Positions 17,887 to 28,000 of a stretch of 64,000 bases of DNA are shown here, in pieces. Both the position numbers and the translations under genes were made by a program. This DNA comes from an uncultured Clostridia bacterium (GTDB lineage: Bacteria > Bacillota > Clostridia > TANB77 > CAG-508), in NCBI GenBank assembly GCA_944386685.1, contig CALXCA010000006.1:17342-81341 (forward strand). The letters run 5' to 3'. Position 1 is the stretch's first letter, and each line of letters starts with the position of its first letter. The notes below the pieces were generated by a model. It was given only the letters and a program-made list of their open reading frames with translations, had not been told where the DNA came from and did not search any database.

Positions 17887-18720
17887 TTATTCTATTTCTA
17901 TTTTTTTGAATTTAATAATACTAATTATTCCAACTATTATAAATAATGCCACAATTATTTTTACACTTATTGATCCTGTTTTTGGTATAGATTCTTTTGC
18001 TGTTGTTGTGTCTGAAGTTTTTTGTTGCTCACCAGCTAAGTTTTGATTTTCTTTTCCTGGTGTTTGTTCTTTATCTATTGTTACTTGTGTTGTATTAGTA
18101 GAATTTGTAGGTTTTGTGTTTGTTTCTTGTGTTGAGTTTGTATTGTTGTTTACATCTCCTGTATTATCTGTTTCTGGATTTTCTGTAGGTTCTGTATTAT
18201 TTTCATCATCTTCTGTTGGTTCTGTTGTTTGTGGTTCTTCAATTTTTATTGTTGCTTCTTTATTTGTAAATTCAAAATCGTTTGTTCCATCTGTAAATTC
18301 TTCTATCTCAAAATTTACACTTGTTGAACATGGCTCAACTCCATCTGCTAATGTAAATGTTATATTTGCAATTTCTGTGGATGCTGTTGGCTCTTTTGGG
18401 TCTACTACTATTCTTTGTGTTTCTTTTGCATATGTAGCTGTATATCCATTTAATCCTTCTACTTTTACTTCTGAAAATATTGATGTATCATATTTTAATT
18501 TGCCTTTAAAGCTTACTAAAGCTCCATCTTCTAATCCCTCTACTTTTCCATATCCTAATTTTATTGTTACAGTTGTGGCTTCTGTTGTTGTTGTGAATTC
18601 GTTTGTCATGTTTAATGTTACATTTGGTGTTTCTCCATTATCTGCAAATACTAATCCACATGTTGATATCATTATTATTGTGATTATCAAACTTGTTAAA
18701 ATTTTTTTCTTTTTGTTCAT
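17887..18720 (-). CDS. Surface protein with cohesin-like domain and IPKTG anchor
   Basis: A protein of about 277 residues. N-terminal signal (KKKKILTSLIITIIMISTCG), then a beta domain of about 130 residues resembling cohesin-type modules (VTIKLGYGKVEGLEDGALVS, KLKYDTSIFSEVKVEGL, IANITFTLADGV). Next is a low-complexity Thr/Pro/Asn/Glu linker of about 90 residues, and finally IPKTG, a hydrophobic segment and basic residues, a wall-sorting signal. I moved the start to the ATG at 18720, preceded by GGGAGG; an in-frame start further up would cover the promoter. The cohesin assignment is by pattern and moderate. A dockerin-bearing hydrolase at 25.0-28.1 kb is a possible partner. Confidence 0.8.
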   Translation of the reverse strand: MNKKKKILTSLIITIIMISTCGLVFADNGETPNVTLNMTNEFTTTTEATTVTIKLGYGKVEGLEDGALVSFKGKLKYDTSIFSEVKVEGLNGYTATYAKETQRIVVDPKEPTASTEIANITFTLADGVEPCSTSVNFEIEEFTDGTNDFEFTNKEATIKIEEPQTTEPTEDDENNTEPTENPETDNTGDVNNNTNSTQETNTKPTNSTNTTQVTIDKEQTPGKENQNLAGEQQKTSDTTTAKESIPKTGSISVKIIVALFIIVGIISIIKFKKIEIE

Positions 18721-18757
18721 TTTGCTTTCCTCCCTTGTATATACATATTTCAGTAAA

Positions 18758-18786
18758 ATTTTATCATTTTTTACTTGGTTCGACAA
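18758..18786 (-). promoter_or_regulatory. Promoter of the cohesin-like gene
   Basis: Minus strand TTGTCG (18781-18786), 17-base spacer, TAAAAT (18758-18763), about 38 bp upstream of the ATG. Close to consensus. Confidence 0.55.
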
Positions 18787-18924
18787 GGGATTTTTCTTTA
18801 AGTTTTTGTTACATTTTTGTTGCAGTTTTGTTACAAATTATGGTGAATTGAAAAAGTATGTGCCAAGTAACTGTATTGAAAATTTTTTATCCTTGAAATG
18901 CTATTGCTTTCAACATTTTATTTA

Positions 18925-20103
18925 TTAAATGTTATACTCTTTTTCAATTGTATTATATTTATTTCCTGAAAATCTATAAGCTACTTCTTTTATATCACTA
19001 ATTAATTTATTTTTTAATTCTAGGTTATTTTCTGCTTGAATTAAATCATATACTGGAACGGTTTGTATTTTCTTATTTTCTATTTCTATAGTTTTTAATA
19101 TAGAAAATGTAGTTTTTAATTTAATATTATTGTTTTCTTTATTTATATATATATTCCACATAATTGAATATTCTGCCATTTTATCATATGGTTTATCATA
19201 CACTCCTGCAATACCATCAAAATTTCCTAATGAATATGAAATAAGCTTATTTTCGTTTATTTTATCAAAGACACCACCATGAACAGTGTGTTCATGATTT
19301 CCAACAATAATATCTACTCCATTTTTTATTAAATATCTGCATAATCTTTTAGTATTTTCAGTTTCTTTATTATTATATTGTCCTCCCATATGTGATAGCA
19401 TAATTATTAAGTCTACATTTTTTTGATTTAAATTTTCTATATCTTTTTTTAATTTTCTTTTACAATTAAAATCAAATTCTTTTCTTTCATATACTTGGCA
19501 GTTAGAATTACACCTAAATATAAATTTATTTATTTTTCTATAAACTTTACAAAATATATTATTATGGTAATAACAATACCTAGTTATTTTATTACTTAAT
19601 TCTTGATTTTGAAATAAATTTACACAGTATTTTTCTTTACTTTTTAAGTAATTTTTATTAGAAAAAGCATTTGTTCCATATGTATAAGAAAGTAAACCTA
19701 TTTTTATTCCATTTAAATTTATTTCTAAAGGTTCTGTATTTTTATTGCAAAATGTTCCTGTATGTATAATTCCAATTTCATCTAAACATTCTATTGTTTC
19801 TTTAATTCCTTCTACTCCTCTATCTAAGCAATGATTATTAGCTGTAGAAACACATTTAATGCCAGCATCATATACACTTTTAGCAAATTCATAAGGTGAA
19901 GAAAAGCAGTATTCTTCTTTTGTTAATTTTTTTGTATTTTTAGATATTGGAGTTTCTAGATTTCCTATAACTAAATCAGAATTGCTAAAATCTTTTTTTA
20001 TTTTTTCGAAAATTTCGTGAAAATCATAATTATTTTCATTTCTAAAAGCGTTTAGCATTTCTTGTTTACACATTATATCTCCTAAAAATGTTATTTTAAT
20101 CAT
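18925..20103 (-). CDS. CapA-like metallophosphatase-fold protein
   Basis: A 392-residue protein of the CapA family (PGA_cap), a calcineurin-like metallophosphoesterase fold. Motifs: TFLGDIMC at the start, VIGNLETPIS near residue 45, STANNHCLDRG near residue 88, MLSHMGGQYN near residue 235, VGNHEHTVHGG near residue 268 and YSLGNFDG near residue 290. The CapB and CapC synthetase genes are absent, so poly-gamma-glutamate synthesis is not indicated; the protein more likely modifies or trims the local glycan. A Cys-rich insertion (about residues 170-215, with NSNCQVYE) is unusual. Its start overlaps the flippase stop as ATGA. Last gene of unit 3. Confidence 0.88.
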   Translation of the reverse strand: MIKITFLGDIMCKQEMLNAFRNENNYDFHEIFEKIKKDFSNSDLVIGNLETPISKNTKKLTKEEYCFSSPYEFAKSVYDAGIKCVSTANNHCLDRGVEGIKETIECLDEIGIIHTGTFCNKNTEPLEINLNGIKIGLLSYTYGTNAFSNKNYLKSKEKYCVNLFQNQELSNKITRYCYYHNNIFCKVYRKINKFIFRCNSNCQVYERKEFDFNCKRKLKKDIENLNQKNVDLIIMLSHMGGQYNNKETENTKRLCRYLIKNGVDIIVGNHEHTVHGGVFDKINENKLISYSLGNFDGIAGVYDKPYDKMAEYSIMWNIYINKENNNIKLKTTFSILKTIEIENKKIQTVPVYDLIQAENNLELKNKLISDIKEVAYRFSGNKYNTIEKEYNI

Positions 20104-21644
20104 TTGCTTTTAACTCCTATTTTATTTTTTACTTTATTAATTAAATATTTTCTTTCTTCTTTATTTAAAATTATAAATACATTAATTACAAGTCCTACAA
20201 CTCCAATAATCATTGCTGATAAAATAAACGTAATCCAAGAATTTATTACAATTTTAAATGTTAGTAAATAGCCAACAATTATTAGTACTACTGAGCATAA
20301 TATAGTTTCAAATACTTGTTTATAGAAAATTCTACATTTAAATCCCATATATTTAGATGCAGCAATAATTGTAAATGTCATATTTCTTGCTAAATTGCAG
20401 AATGTACTTACTCCAGCAACTGCATAAATTCCATAATTTGTAGTCTTAATCAATAAAATTGTTAAAGACACAGATATAATTCCAGTAATAATCATTGCTA
20501 TTGAATTTTGTTTTACTTTATTTACTGTTGGAAAAACATTATATAATATTTGAGTTCCACTAGTAAACATATATCCAAGTATTGAAAGAATTGATAAAAC
20601 TTGTAATAATGAAGCATCTTGAGTTGGAACCCATAAAGAAAAGAAATCTTTTCCTAAAACAACTATAATTGCAATTGGAATTGTCATTATTATTGAAGTT
20701 AGTTTCATTGCTCTAAGTATTCCCTTTTGTAATTCGTTTTTATTATTTATAGCATAATTTATTGTCATTTCTGGTGTAAAAGCATCTCTTATAGCTGCAG
20801 ATAATTGTTGCATATAATTTGCTAAAATTTTTGATAATGAAATTACTCCCATTTGTGTTGCACCTATAAATACATTGCATACAATTAAATCCAATCCTGA
20901 TAATAGCATATTTCCTACACTTGATATAGAATTCCATATTCCAGCACCAACTAGTTTTTTTATTACTTTACCAGAACATATCCATTTAGAAGGTTTAACC
21001 ATTACCTTTAATTCTGGTGTTAATTTATGTGTATTAATTGCATTACAAGTAAGTTTAAATACTGTCATTACAGTAACAGCTAATCCAACATATGAAACTT
21101 TTGGTACAAATAATGAAAATGCTATAAATAAAACTATACATTTTAAAATTGAAGATATAGCTTGTGGAATATATGACCTATCTAATCTATTTGTTACAAA
21201 TGTACCACAATCCCAATTTGGTAAACCTGTTGTAATAAAGAAATTAAAAAATACAAATGTAAATAATATTTTTACATCTAAAACAATATCATTTGGAATA
21301 TTTATTATATTTTCTAATTTAAATATACAAACTATTGCTGGAATAATTAGAACTCCAACAATTATTAAATTTCCCCAAAATACGGAATTATAATACAAAT
21401 TTGCTTTTTTATATTGTTTTTTCACATAAGCTATAGCTATAAATCTAGCAGCCATACTATTTAATGCTGCAACTATTAGTTGTGCATAAGTTACAAAATT
21501 ATTTGCTAAAGTAACAAAACCATTAGCTTCTACTCCTATATTTTTTACTATGTAAGGAGATAAGAAAAAACTAACTAACACATTTGTTGCTAAAACTAAT
21601 AAACTACATATAACGTTTATCATTGTTTTTGTATTTCTTCCCAT
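20100..21644 (-). CDS. Second Wzx/MATE-type polysaccharide flippase
   Basis: A 514-residue polytopic protein of the MOP flippase superfamily. The N-terminus (TMINVICSLLVLATNVLVSF, then FLSPYIVKNIGVEANGFVTL) and the IAYVKKQYKKANLYYNSVFW stretch match lipid-linked oligosaccharide flippases of capsule loci. It is only distantly similar to the flippase at 4.0-5.5 kb, implying a separate substrate. Ends in a basic cytoplasmic tail. Confidence 0.88.
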   Translation of the reverse strand: MGRNTKTMINVICSLLVLATNVLVSFFLSPYIVKNIGVEANGFVTLANNFVTYAQLIVAALNSMAARFIAIAYVKKQYKKANLYYNSVFWGNLIIVGVLIIPAIVCIFKLENIINIPNDIVLDVKILFTFVFFNFFITTGLPNWDCGTFVTNRLDRSYIPQAISSILKCIVLFIAFSLFVPKVSYVGLAVTVMTVFKLTCNAINTHKLTPELKVMVKPSKWICSGKVIKKLVGAGIWNSISSVGNMLLSGLDLIVCNVFIGATQMGVISLSKILANYMQQLSAAIRDAFTPEMTINYAINNKNELQKGILRAMKLTSIIMTIPIAIIVVLGKDFFSLWVPTQDASLLQVLSILSILGYMFTSGTQILYNVFPTVNKVKQNSIAMIITGIISVSLTILLIKTTNYGIYAVAGVSTFCNLARNMTFTIIAASKYMGFKCRIFYKQVFETILCSVVLIIVGYLLTFKIVINSWITFILSAMIIGVVGLVINVFIILNKEERKYLINKVKNKIGVKSK

Positions 21645-21658
21645 AATTATTTCTCCAA

Positions 21659-22882
21659 TTATAATTTAAAAATTTTTTTTATTTTTCTTTTTATTTTTCC
21701 TAAAATCTTATATATTTTATTACATCCTAATTTTTTTATATTAATTTTATAAAACCATCTAATTTCTTTTGGTAAATCATTAATATTGCAATTTTTCCTC
21801 ATAGATGACTGTATTTCTTCATACTTTTTATAAGTAAACCTTTTATCTTGACAATATCTTATTTTTTTTAATAATTTTTTAGTATAATCAAATCCATAAT
21901 TTTTTGGATCTTCTCCCTCTGCAAATAATGCTAACATTGTTCTATAACATTTTTCACAATGGCAGCAGTTTTTTCCTCCAGTAGATTCCCAACAAACTCT
22001 CAATTCAATTTTTTTATTATTTTTTCTACAAAACTCTACTATATTATGTACTTTATCTTGTCTAGTAAATTCATATCCATCATGAATAACTTTTACATCA
22101 CAAAATTTCAAATAATTATCTATTGTTGGGTCTGAAGCACATGTATATTGTCCTATATCTTTTGCAGTAAATGAAGATGCAAAATATACTGATTGTTTTT
22201 TTGTTAAAAAAGAAATTGGAGCTGCATAACTAATTACACCTATACCATGTTGAAAATCATGCCACCATTCCTTTTTTATCAAATTTATTTTCTCATTTAA
22301 CTTTTTGACATTATAAAAATCCTTTAAATTAGATTTAATTGTAATATAATCTATTTTAAAATCATTAGCCGTTTTTTCAAGATGTTTTAATACATTATTC
22401 CATCCATCATTATCATTTAATGTAAGATCAGCTCCCCACAAAGTTAATACTGTAACATTTTCTTTTAAATGATTTAATAAGGTATTAAAAGCATCCACTC
22501 CTCCACTAAAAAAGCATATTGAACCATTTGACTCACTAATTGAATTTTTCTCTAGTTTTTCTACACATACCTTACCTTTAAACTCTAAATCAGGATACAT
22601 TTTTATGTATCCCTTTTTAAAATCTTCTATTGAGTTATAAAAATCTTCATCACATGATTTTATATGTACTTCTGCATTAAATAACCATATAATTGGTAAT
22701 ATATTACACATTAGTGGAACAATTGCAATACTTTTTGGTATATTTAAAATATTCCTGCTATATTCAACAAAAAAACTTTCTTTCTCATTGAAAATTTCTT
22801 TTAATTCACCTTTTACTGTATATTTATAATCTATTCTATTTGATGAAATTATTACATCATCTACTATAAATTGATTTTTCAT
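21659..22882 (-). CDS. PP-loop ATPase-like protein with Cys cluster
   Basis: A 407-residue protein that I cannot name. CFFSGGVDAFNTLLNHL near residue 123 is a PP-loop (SGGxD) motif as in QueC, ThiI and asparagine synthase, which adenylate a substrate using ATP. WGADLTLNDNDGW follows, and later YFASSFTAKDIGQY. Near residue 320, STGGKNCCHCEKCYRTML has four Cys in a CCxxCxxC pattern suited to zinc or Fe-S binding. The C-terminus is very basic (KIKRKIKKIFKL). It lies between a flippase and a pyruvyltransferase, two bases downstream of the latter. A role in amidating or activating a sugar acid is only an inference. Confidence 0.75.
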   Translation of the reverse strand: MKNQFIVDDVIISSNRIDYKYTVKGELKEIFNEKESFFVEYSRNILNIPKSIAIVPLMCNILPIIWLFNAEVHIKSCDEDFYNSIEDFKKGYIKMYPDLEFKGKVCVEKLEKNSISESNGSICFFSGGVDAFNTLLNHLKENVTVLTLWGADLTLNDNDGWNNVLKHLEKTANDFKIDYITIKSNLKDFYNVKKLNEKINLIKKEWWHDFQHGIGVISYAAPISFLTKKQSVYFASSFTAKDIGQYTCASDPTIDNYLKFCDVKVIHDGYEFTRQDKVHNIVEFCRKNNKKIELRVCWESTGGKNCCHCEKCYRTMLALFAEGEDPKNYGFDYTKKLLKKIRYCQDKRFTYKKYEEIQSSMRKNCNINDLPKEIRWFYKINIKKLGCNKIYKILGKIKRKIKKIFKL

Positions 22883-22884
22883 TC

Positions 22885-23949
22885 TTAATCTCCTTGTTTA
22901 TTATCATTTAATATTTCATTTTTAAGCTCATTATATAAATTTTTATCTATTTTATTGTATTTTTTTACTTCTTTATTATATAATTTTTTTACTTTTTCTT
23001 CAATTTCTGATAGATTATCAATATATTCTATATAATCTAAATCTTTTATCCATTCATAAACACCTTTAACTTTATGATTATAATTTCCAAGAACTATACA
23101 TGGTGTTTTAGTCATTGCTGCAAAAACCATTCCATGCAATCTATCTGTAACTATTAATTTACTTTTTGCAAATTCTTGTAATTTATTATATAAAACTTCT
23201 TTTCTTTTATTAGGTTCTATAATCTCATTTATAACTGTATCTGTCCAATGTACTTTAGAATTATATTTACAAACTATATCATGTATTTTCTCTCTATCTT
23301 CTGAATTTAATTTTGCTTCTGGATCTTTTCTTAAGCATAAAAGAATACCATCTCTTTCAAATTTTTCTCCAAATTCTTTTAAATATAATACTATATCAGG
23401 AATAAGTATTATTTTTGCCTTTTTAAAAATTTCTTTCATCATAGAATATGATTTTTTTTCTCTAGCACAAATCACCATATTTTCATGATTTTCAAATATG
23501 TTTTGAGCTCGATTTTGTGCTTCTTTTCCTTTTTCATTATTAGTAAAATAAATTGTTTGAGGAAATATAACAATTTTATTATTAGGAAATGTTTTTATAA
23601 CTTCTTCTAATCTTTCTTGCTCTATACTCCACTGATTTCCTAAGAAACCTCCTCCATGTATCATTATTATTGCTTTATCATCAATCAATTTTTTTAATGC
23701 TTTACATGAAATATCTATTTGGGGACTTATTATCTCAAAAACATTTTTTACCCCTATATCCTCTAAGAATTTGTATTCTGCAATTGCTATCGCTTGATCT
23801 CCAATATTTCCATGAATAGGTGTACCAAATAAAATATATGAGTTTAATTTGTTTTTACTTTGATTTTTTTTGTAATTTTTATATTTATTTTTACATAAAA
23901 TTATTTTGATTTTGCTTTTTACAGATTTTGGAATTACTTTTTTTATCAT
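22885..23949 (-). CDS. Polysaccharide pyruvyltransferase family protein
   Basis: A 354-residue CsaB/WcaK-family protein that would add a pyruvate ketal to glycan from phosphoenolpyruvate. After a basic leader, the domain starts SYILFGTPIHGNIGDQAIA near residue 37, with IMIHGGGFLGNQW near residue 95, FPQTIYFT, and the diagnostic LIVTDRLHGMVFAAMTKTP near residue 262. Start has GGAG six to seven bases upstream. One of two such enzymes in unit 3, the other being at 34.1-35.2 kb. The two share only the family motifs, so they probably act on different sugars. Confidence 0.9.
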   Translation of the reverse strand: MIKKVIPKSVKSKIKIILCKNKYKNYKKNQSKNKLNSYILFGTPIHGNIGDQAIAIAEYKFLEDIGVKNVFEIISPQIDISCKALKKLIDDKAIIMIHGGGFLGNQWSIEQERLEEVIKTFPNNKIVIFPQTIYFTNNEKGKEAQNRAQNIFENHENMVICAREKKSYSMMKEIFKKAKIILIPDIVLYLKEFGEKFERDGILLCLRKDPEAKLNSEDREKIHDIVCKYNSKVHWTDTVINEIIEPNKRKEVLYNKLQEFAKSKLIVTDRLHGMVFAAMTKTPCIVLGNYNHKVKGVYEWIKDLDYIEYIDNLSEIEEKVKKLYNKEVKKYNKIDKNLYNELKNEILNDNKQGD

Positions 23950-23962
23950 ATCATACTCCTTA

Positions 23963-24919
23963 TTAATATTTATTTTTCTTTATAAAATAGAATAAATTTG
24001 GTTGTATTATAAATACTATTGATTTTATTATTTCTTTAACTGATGAATTTCCAAGTTTTATATATATTTTAAAATTTTTTCTATATTTAGTTTTTATCAT
24101 TTTTTGAATTTTATTTGATTCTTCTATATATTTTTTAGTTTTTATATAATATTCTATTAATTGATTCATATAATGTTTTACAGTTTTCATATATAATTCA
24201 ATTTCATTTTTGGATTTAAAAAATTCAATTCTTTCTTCTAATGCAGCTAATAAATCAAATCTTTTGATATTAAATTTTTTTGTAATAATACTATTATCAG
24301 TTTGTCTATAATTATATAGATAATCATTAATTAAGGCTATTTTAGGTGTATTATAAAACAACTTGTATGTTGTGAATTCATCTTCATGTATTTTTCCTAC
24401 TGGGAATCTTATATTTTTAAACAATTCTATTGCATATATTTTATTCCAAACAACAACATTCTGTATTAAAAACTCTCCTAATATAATATTATTTTCCTTT
24501 ATAGCATTTTCAATATATCCAATTTTTCCTATTATTTTATTATATTTATCAACTTTGTATATATTACACTGAGCTATTTTGGTTTTATATTTTTTTATTG
24601 CTCTATATAGATATTCAATATAATTGTGCTCAACAAAATCATCAGAATCTATAAAAGTTACATATTCTCCTTTTGCAATATCTAAACCTTTATTTCTTGC
24701 ATCAGATAGTCCTCCATTTTCTTTATGTATCACAATAACTCTTTTATCTTTTCGAAAATATTCATCACATATTTCTCCACAATTATCTGGTGAACCATCA
24801 TCCACAAGTATAATTTCAATATTCTTATATGTTTGATTTATTATACTTTCTATACAATTTTTTAAATACTTTTCAACATTATAAATTGGCACTATTACAC
24901 TAATAAGTTCATTTTCCAT
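23963..24919 (-). CDS. GT2 glycosyltransferase
   Basis: A 318-residue GT-A enzyme. LISVIVPIYNVEKYLKNCIE, then ILVDDGSPDNCGEICDEY and VTFIDSDDFVEHNYIEYL (DxD near residue 93), the classic EpsJ-like GT2 layout. KIHEDEFTTYKLFY near residue 175 contains the ED base motif. The C-terminal 100 residues are helical and basic, probably for membrane contact. Donor unknown. Confidence 0.92.
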   Translation of the reverse strand: MENELISVIVPIYNVEKYLKNCIESIINQTYKNIEIILVDDGSPDNCGEICDEYFRKDKRVIVIHKENGGLSDARNKGLDIAKGEYVTFIDSDDFVEHNYIEYLYRAIKKYKTKIAQCNIYKVDKYNKIIGKIGYIENAIKENNIILGEFLIQNVVVWNKIYAIELFKNIRFPVGKIHEDEFTTYKLFYNTPKIALINDYLYNYRQTDNSIITKKFNIKRFDLLAALEERIEFFKSKNEIELYMKTVKHYMNQLIEYYIKTKKYIEESNKIQKMIKTKYRKNFKIYIKLGNSSVKEIIKSIVFIIQPNLFYFIKKNKY

Positions 24920-25008
24920 TTTCTACTCCATTCATTTTTGTTGTTTAATATAATTTTTGCATAATTAATTCTCTATATATTAAACAAATTATTCAATACT
25001 TATTTCTA

Positions 25009-28000
25009 CTATTCATTCATAAGTATTATTAACCTTATTCTTATATAATCTTTTACTCCTACTTTTTGATTATCATTATTACAATCTGCAGCTAACATTT
25101 CAATATCATCTAAATTGTTTTCCAATAGCAAATATATTCTCATTTTAATAAAATCTTTTAAATTTACTTGTCCATCTTTGTTAATATCTCCCGGAACAAT
25201 AATTATATAATTATCTCCCGCTTCTGTTGTTAGTATATCACCTGTTGCAATTATATCATCTTGTTTAAGTTCTATTTCATTTCTATATATTTTATATCCA
25301 ACTGATAAATTTAATTTTTTATCAAAATCAGATTTTTTGGTATTATTTGTAACATTTTTTATATAATTTTCTTCCATTTTATAGTTTGTATCATTATTTA
25401 TAAATATTTGAAAATATGTTGTTGTTGTATTTCCTGCTTTATCTATAGCTGTTAATTCATAAAATCCTTCATCTTGAAGTGTATCTCCATTTTTATAATC
25501 AGTTACAACTTGAGAATTTAAAATTAATTTAATTTCTTTTAGATTTTCATCATTTATTTTTGGTGTTACAGGTTTTGTATACAATTTTGCTTTTTGTACT
25601 CCAGATATAGATGGTTCAACTTTATCTATATTTTGTACTGTTGCTGTTATATTTAATGCTCGTCCTTTTATTGTATATTCAAATGTAAAGGTTCCATTTT
25701 GTTCAAATGTGTGTTCTTTACTATTTGAATTGTTCGTTATCTGTATTTCAGCATTTGTCTTTATTGTAGCTTTTACATTTTGATTTGTTAATTCTGTTGT
25801 ACTATATTCAATTGTTACAGGATTATTGGCTATGTATTCATCTACATAATTATCAATGTTTATTTGTGCAAATGTTTTTGACCAATCTGCTAAAAGAGAA
25901 GCATGTAAATTATTACTTATTATTAAGCCATTTTTTATATCATTCTCTTCTTCTAAACTATTTATATATGTAGCTTTTTCATAGTGGTCTTTTGCAAAAT
26001 CTAATATTTTTACTGGATATATTATTTCACATCCTTGATTATTATTTATTGTTGTTTCTGCTTCTTGCATTACTTTATTTGTTTGTTCAATTTCAGATTG
26101 TTCAACTGTTTGAGCACTTACTGTAACTAAATCTTCATAAGAATCTCCAATATCATTTAACATATCTAACATTGAACTTACTTTTACATCTTCTACTTGT
26201 AATTTTCCATCTTTATATGCTTGTAATATTATATTACCTAATTCAAAATGATTTTTCATTGCTTGAATTGTTGCAGAACCTACTATTTTATTTTCTACCT
26301 GTCCTACAGATTCCATATATTTTTTATTTTCTTCTATTTTGCTTGTTAATTCTGGAATTTGTGCTATTTCTCCAGCAAATTTTTCAGTAAACTCATTATA
26401 TTTTTCTGTTGCCATATTTGATATTGCTTGGTAAAAATAGTTATAATCTACTTCATCTATATATATTGGCATTTTTGTTATTACTAAGTTTCCACTTTCA
26501 TCTGGTTGTATTTCTTCTCCATATAAATCTGTTGCTTTAAAATTTGCATATGGAACTGTTATATTGATTTTGCTACTACTTGACCATACAATAATTTTGG
26601 GTTTTCCGTCTTTATCATATACATGTACCTCTAAATTATCATTTTCAACACCTTCTAGGTTTTTGATTTTTCCAATATACTCTGCTCCATTAGTATTTTC
26701 CAAAAATCTTTTTAATATAAAATAAGATTCTTTTGGAATATAATCATTTGTTACAATTCCATATCTTGAAGTTCCATCCTCTTTATCTGTATCTCTAAAA
26801 TCATATATATACACTTTAGAAATACCATAGTTTATGTAAGTGACCATTTGTTTTATTATTTTCTGTATTCTGTCAATTTCTGTTATGTCATCACTACTTG
26901 TTATTCCCATTTCATTTACATAGATGTTAGTAAATCCACCTATATTATTTATTGCTTCATTAGCATATTCTGTAACTTCTTTTAACCTTTGCATATTTTC
27001 TTGAGACGTATACATATGATAAGCAAATATACTAGATTCTTTTAAAGTACCATATTTAACACCTATATCTGTTAAATAATTAATTGATTCTTTTTCTTCT
27101 AAATATTTTATTGCAACACTTCCAACTACAGTTCTTTTATATTTATTTGTTTCTTTTAATTTATTATATACTTCTATCGTTGATTTTGCATACCATTCTT
27201 TTTCAGAATCATCAGTCCACCCAGCATTTGGTTCATTAAATATTTGATATTCTATTATATCAGGATATTTATTAATAACATTTTTAACATAAGCTCCAAA
27301 TTCCTGCAATTCACTTTCTGAATTTATTTGTGAATTCCATTCTCCATTTTGATTTTTATGAGAACCTCCAACTAGAGCAAGTATATTAATATCTTTTTCA
27401 ATAATACTTGGTATCCATAAATCAGGTATCTTATAATTGTACTCTCCATTAAAACCACCAACATGTTCCCAAAGTATTGTATCTCTTATATTTTTTATTC
27501 CTGAATTATACAACAAATCCAAACCTTTAGAAATACTATCCCTATTATAATTTAATCCAAAGTGAGTTGACATTCCAAAACGAGATGTTTTCTCAGCAAA
27601 TTGATTTTTATATTCATTTATTACATAAAAATCATTATTTTGGGTTTTAATTAATTCTGTTTCTTTATATATATCAATTTTTAAAGTGTGTTTTCCTTCT
27701 TTATCAAAATTAATTTCAACTTCTTTACTTTTTTCTGCAAACTCAAAATTAGAAACCATATTACTATCACAATATATATTAATATCATAATTATTATATA
27801 TTTCATTTGTATTTTGAGTTAATTTTATACTAATTTTATTTCCGATTATTACATTATCATTATCATTAAATTCAATGCTTATATCTTCGTTTGTGTCTTT
27901 TTCACTTCTATTATCTAAAATAATATTAGAAGTATTATAAATATAATTCAAAACTTTATCTCTTTTTAATAATAATAATATTATTCCACATATAATAACA

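Noticed and set aside
18925..20103. Poly-gamma-glutamate capsule synthesis
   Set aside because: Only a CapA-like protein is present; no CapB or CapC synthetase genes, so the label would mislead.
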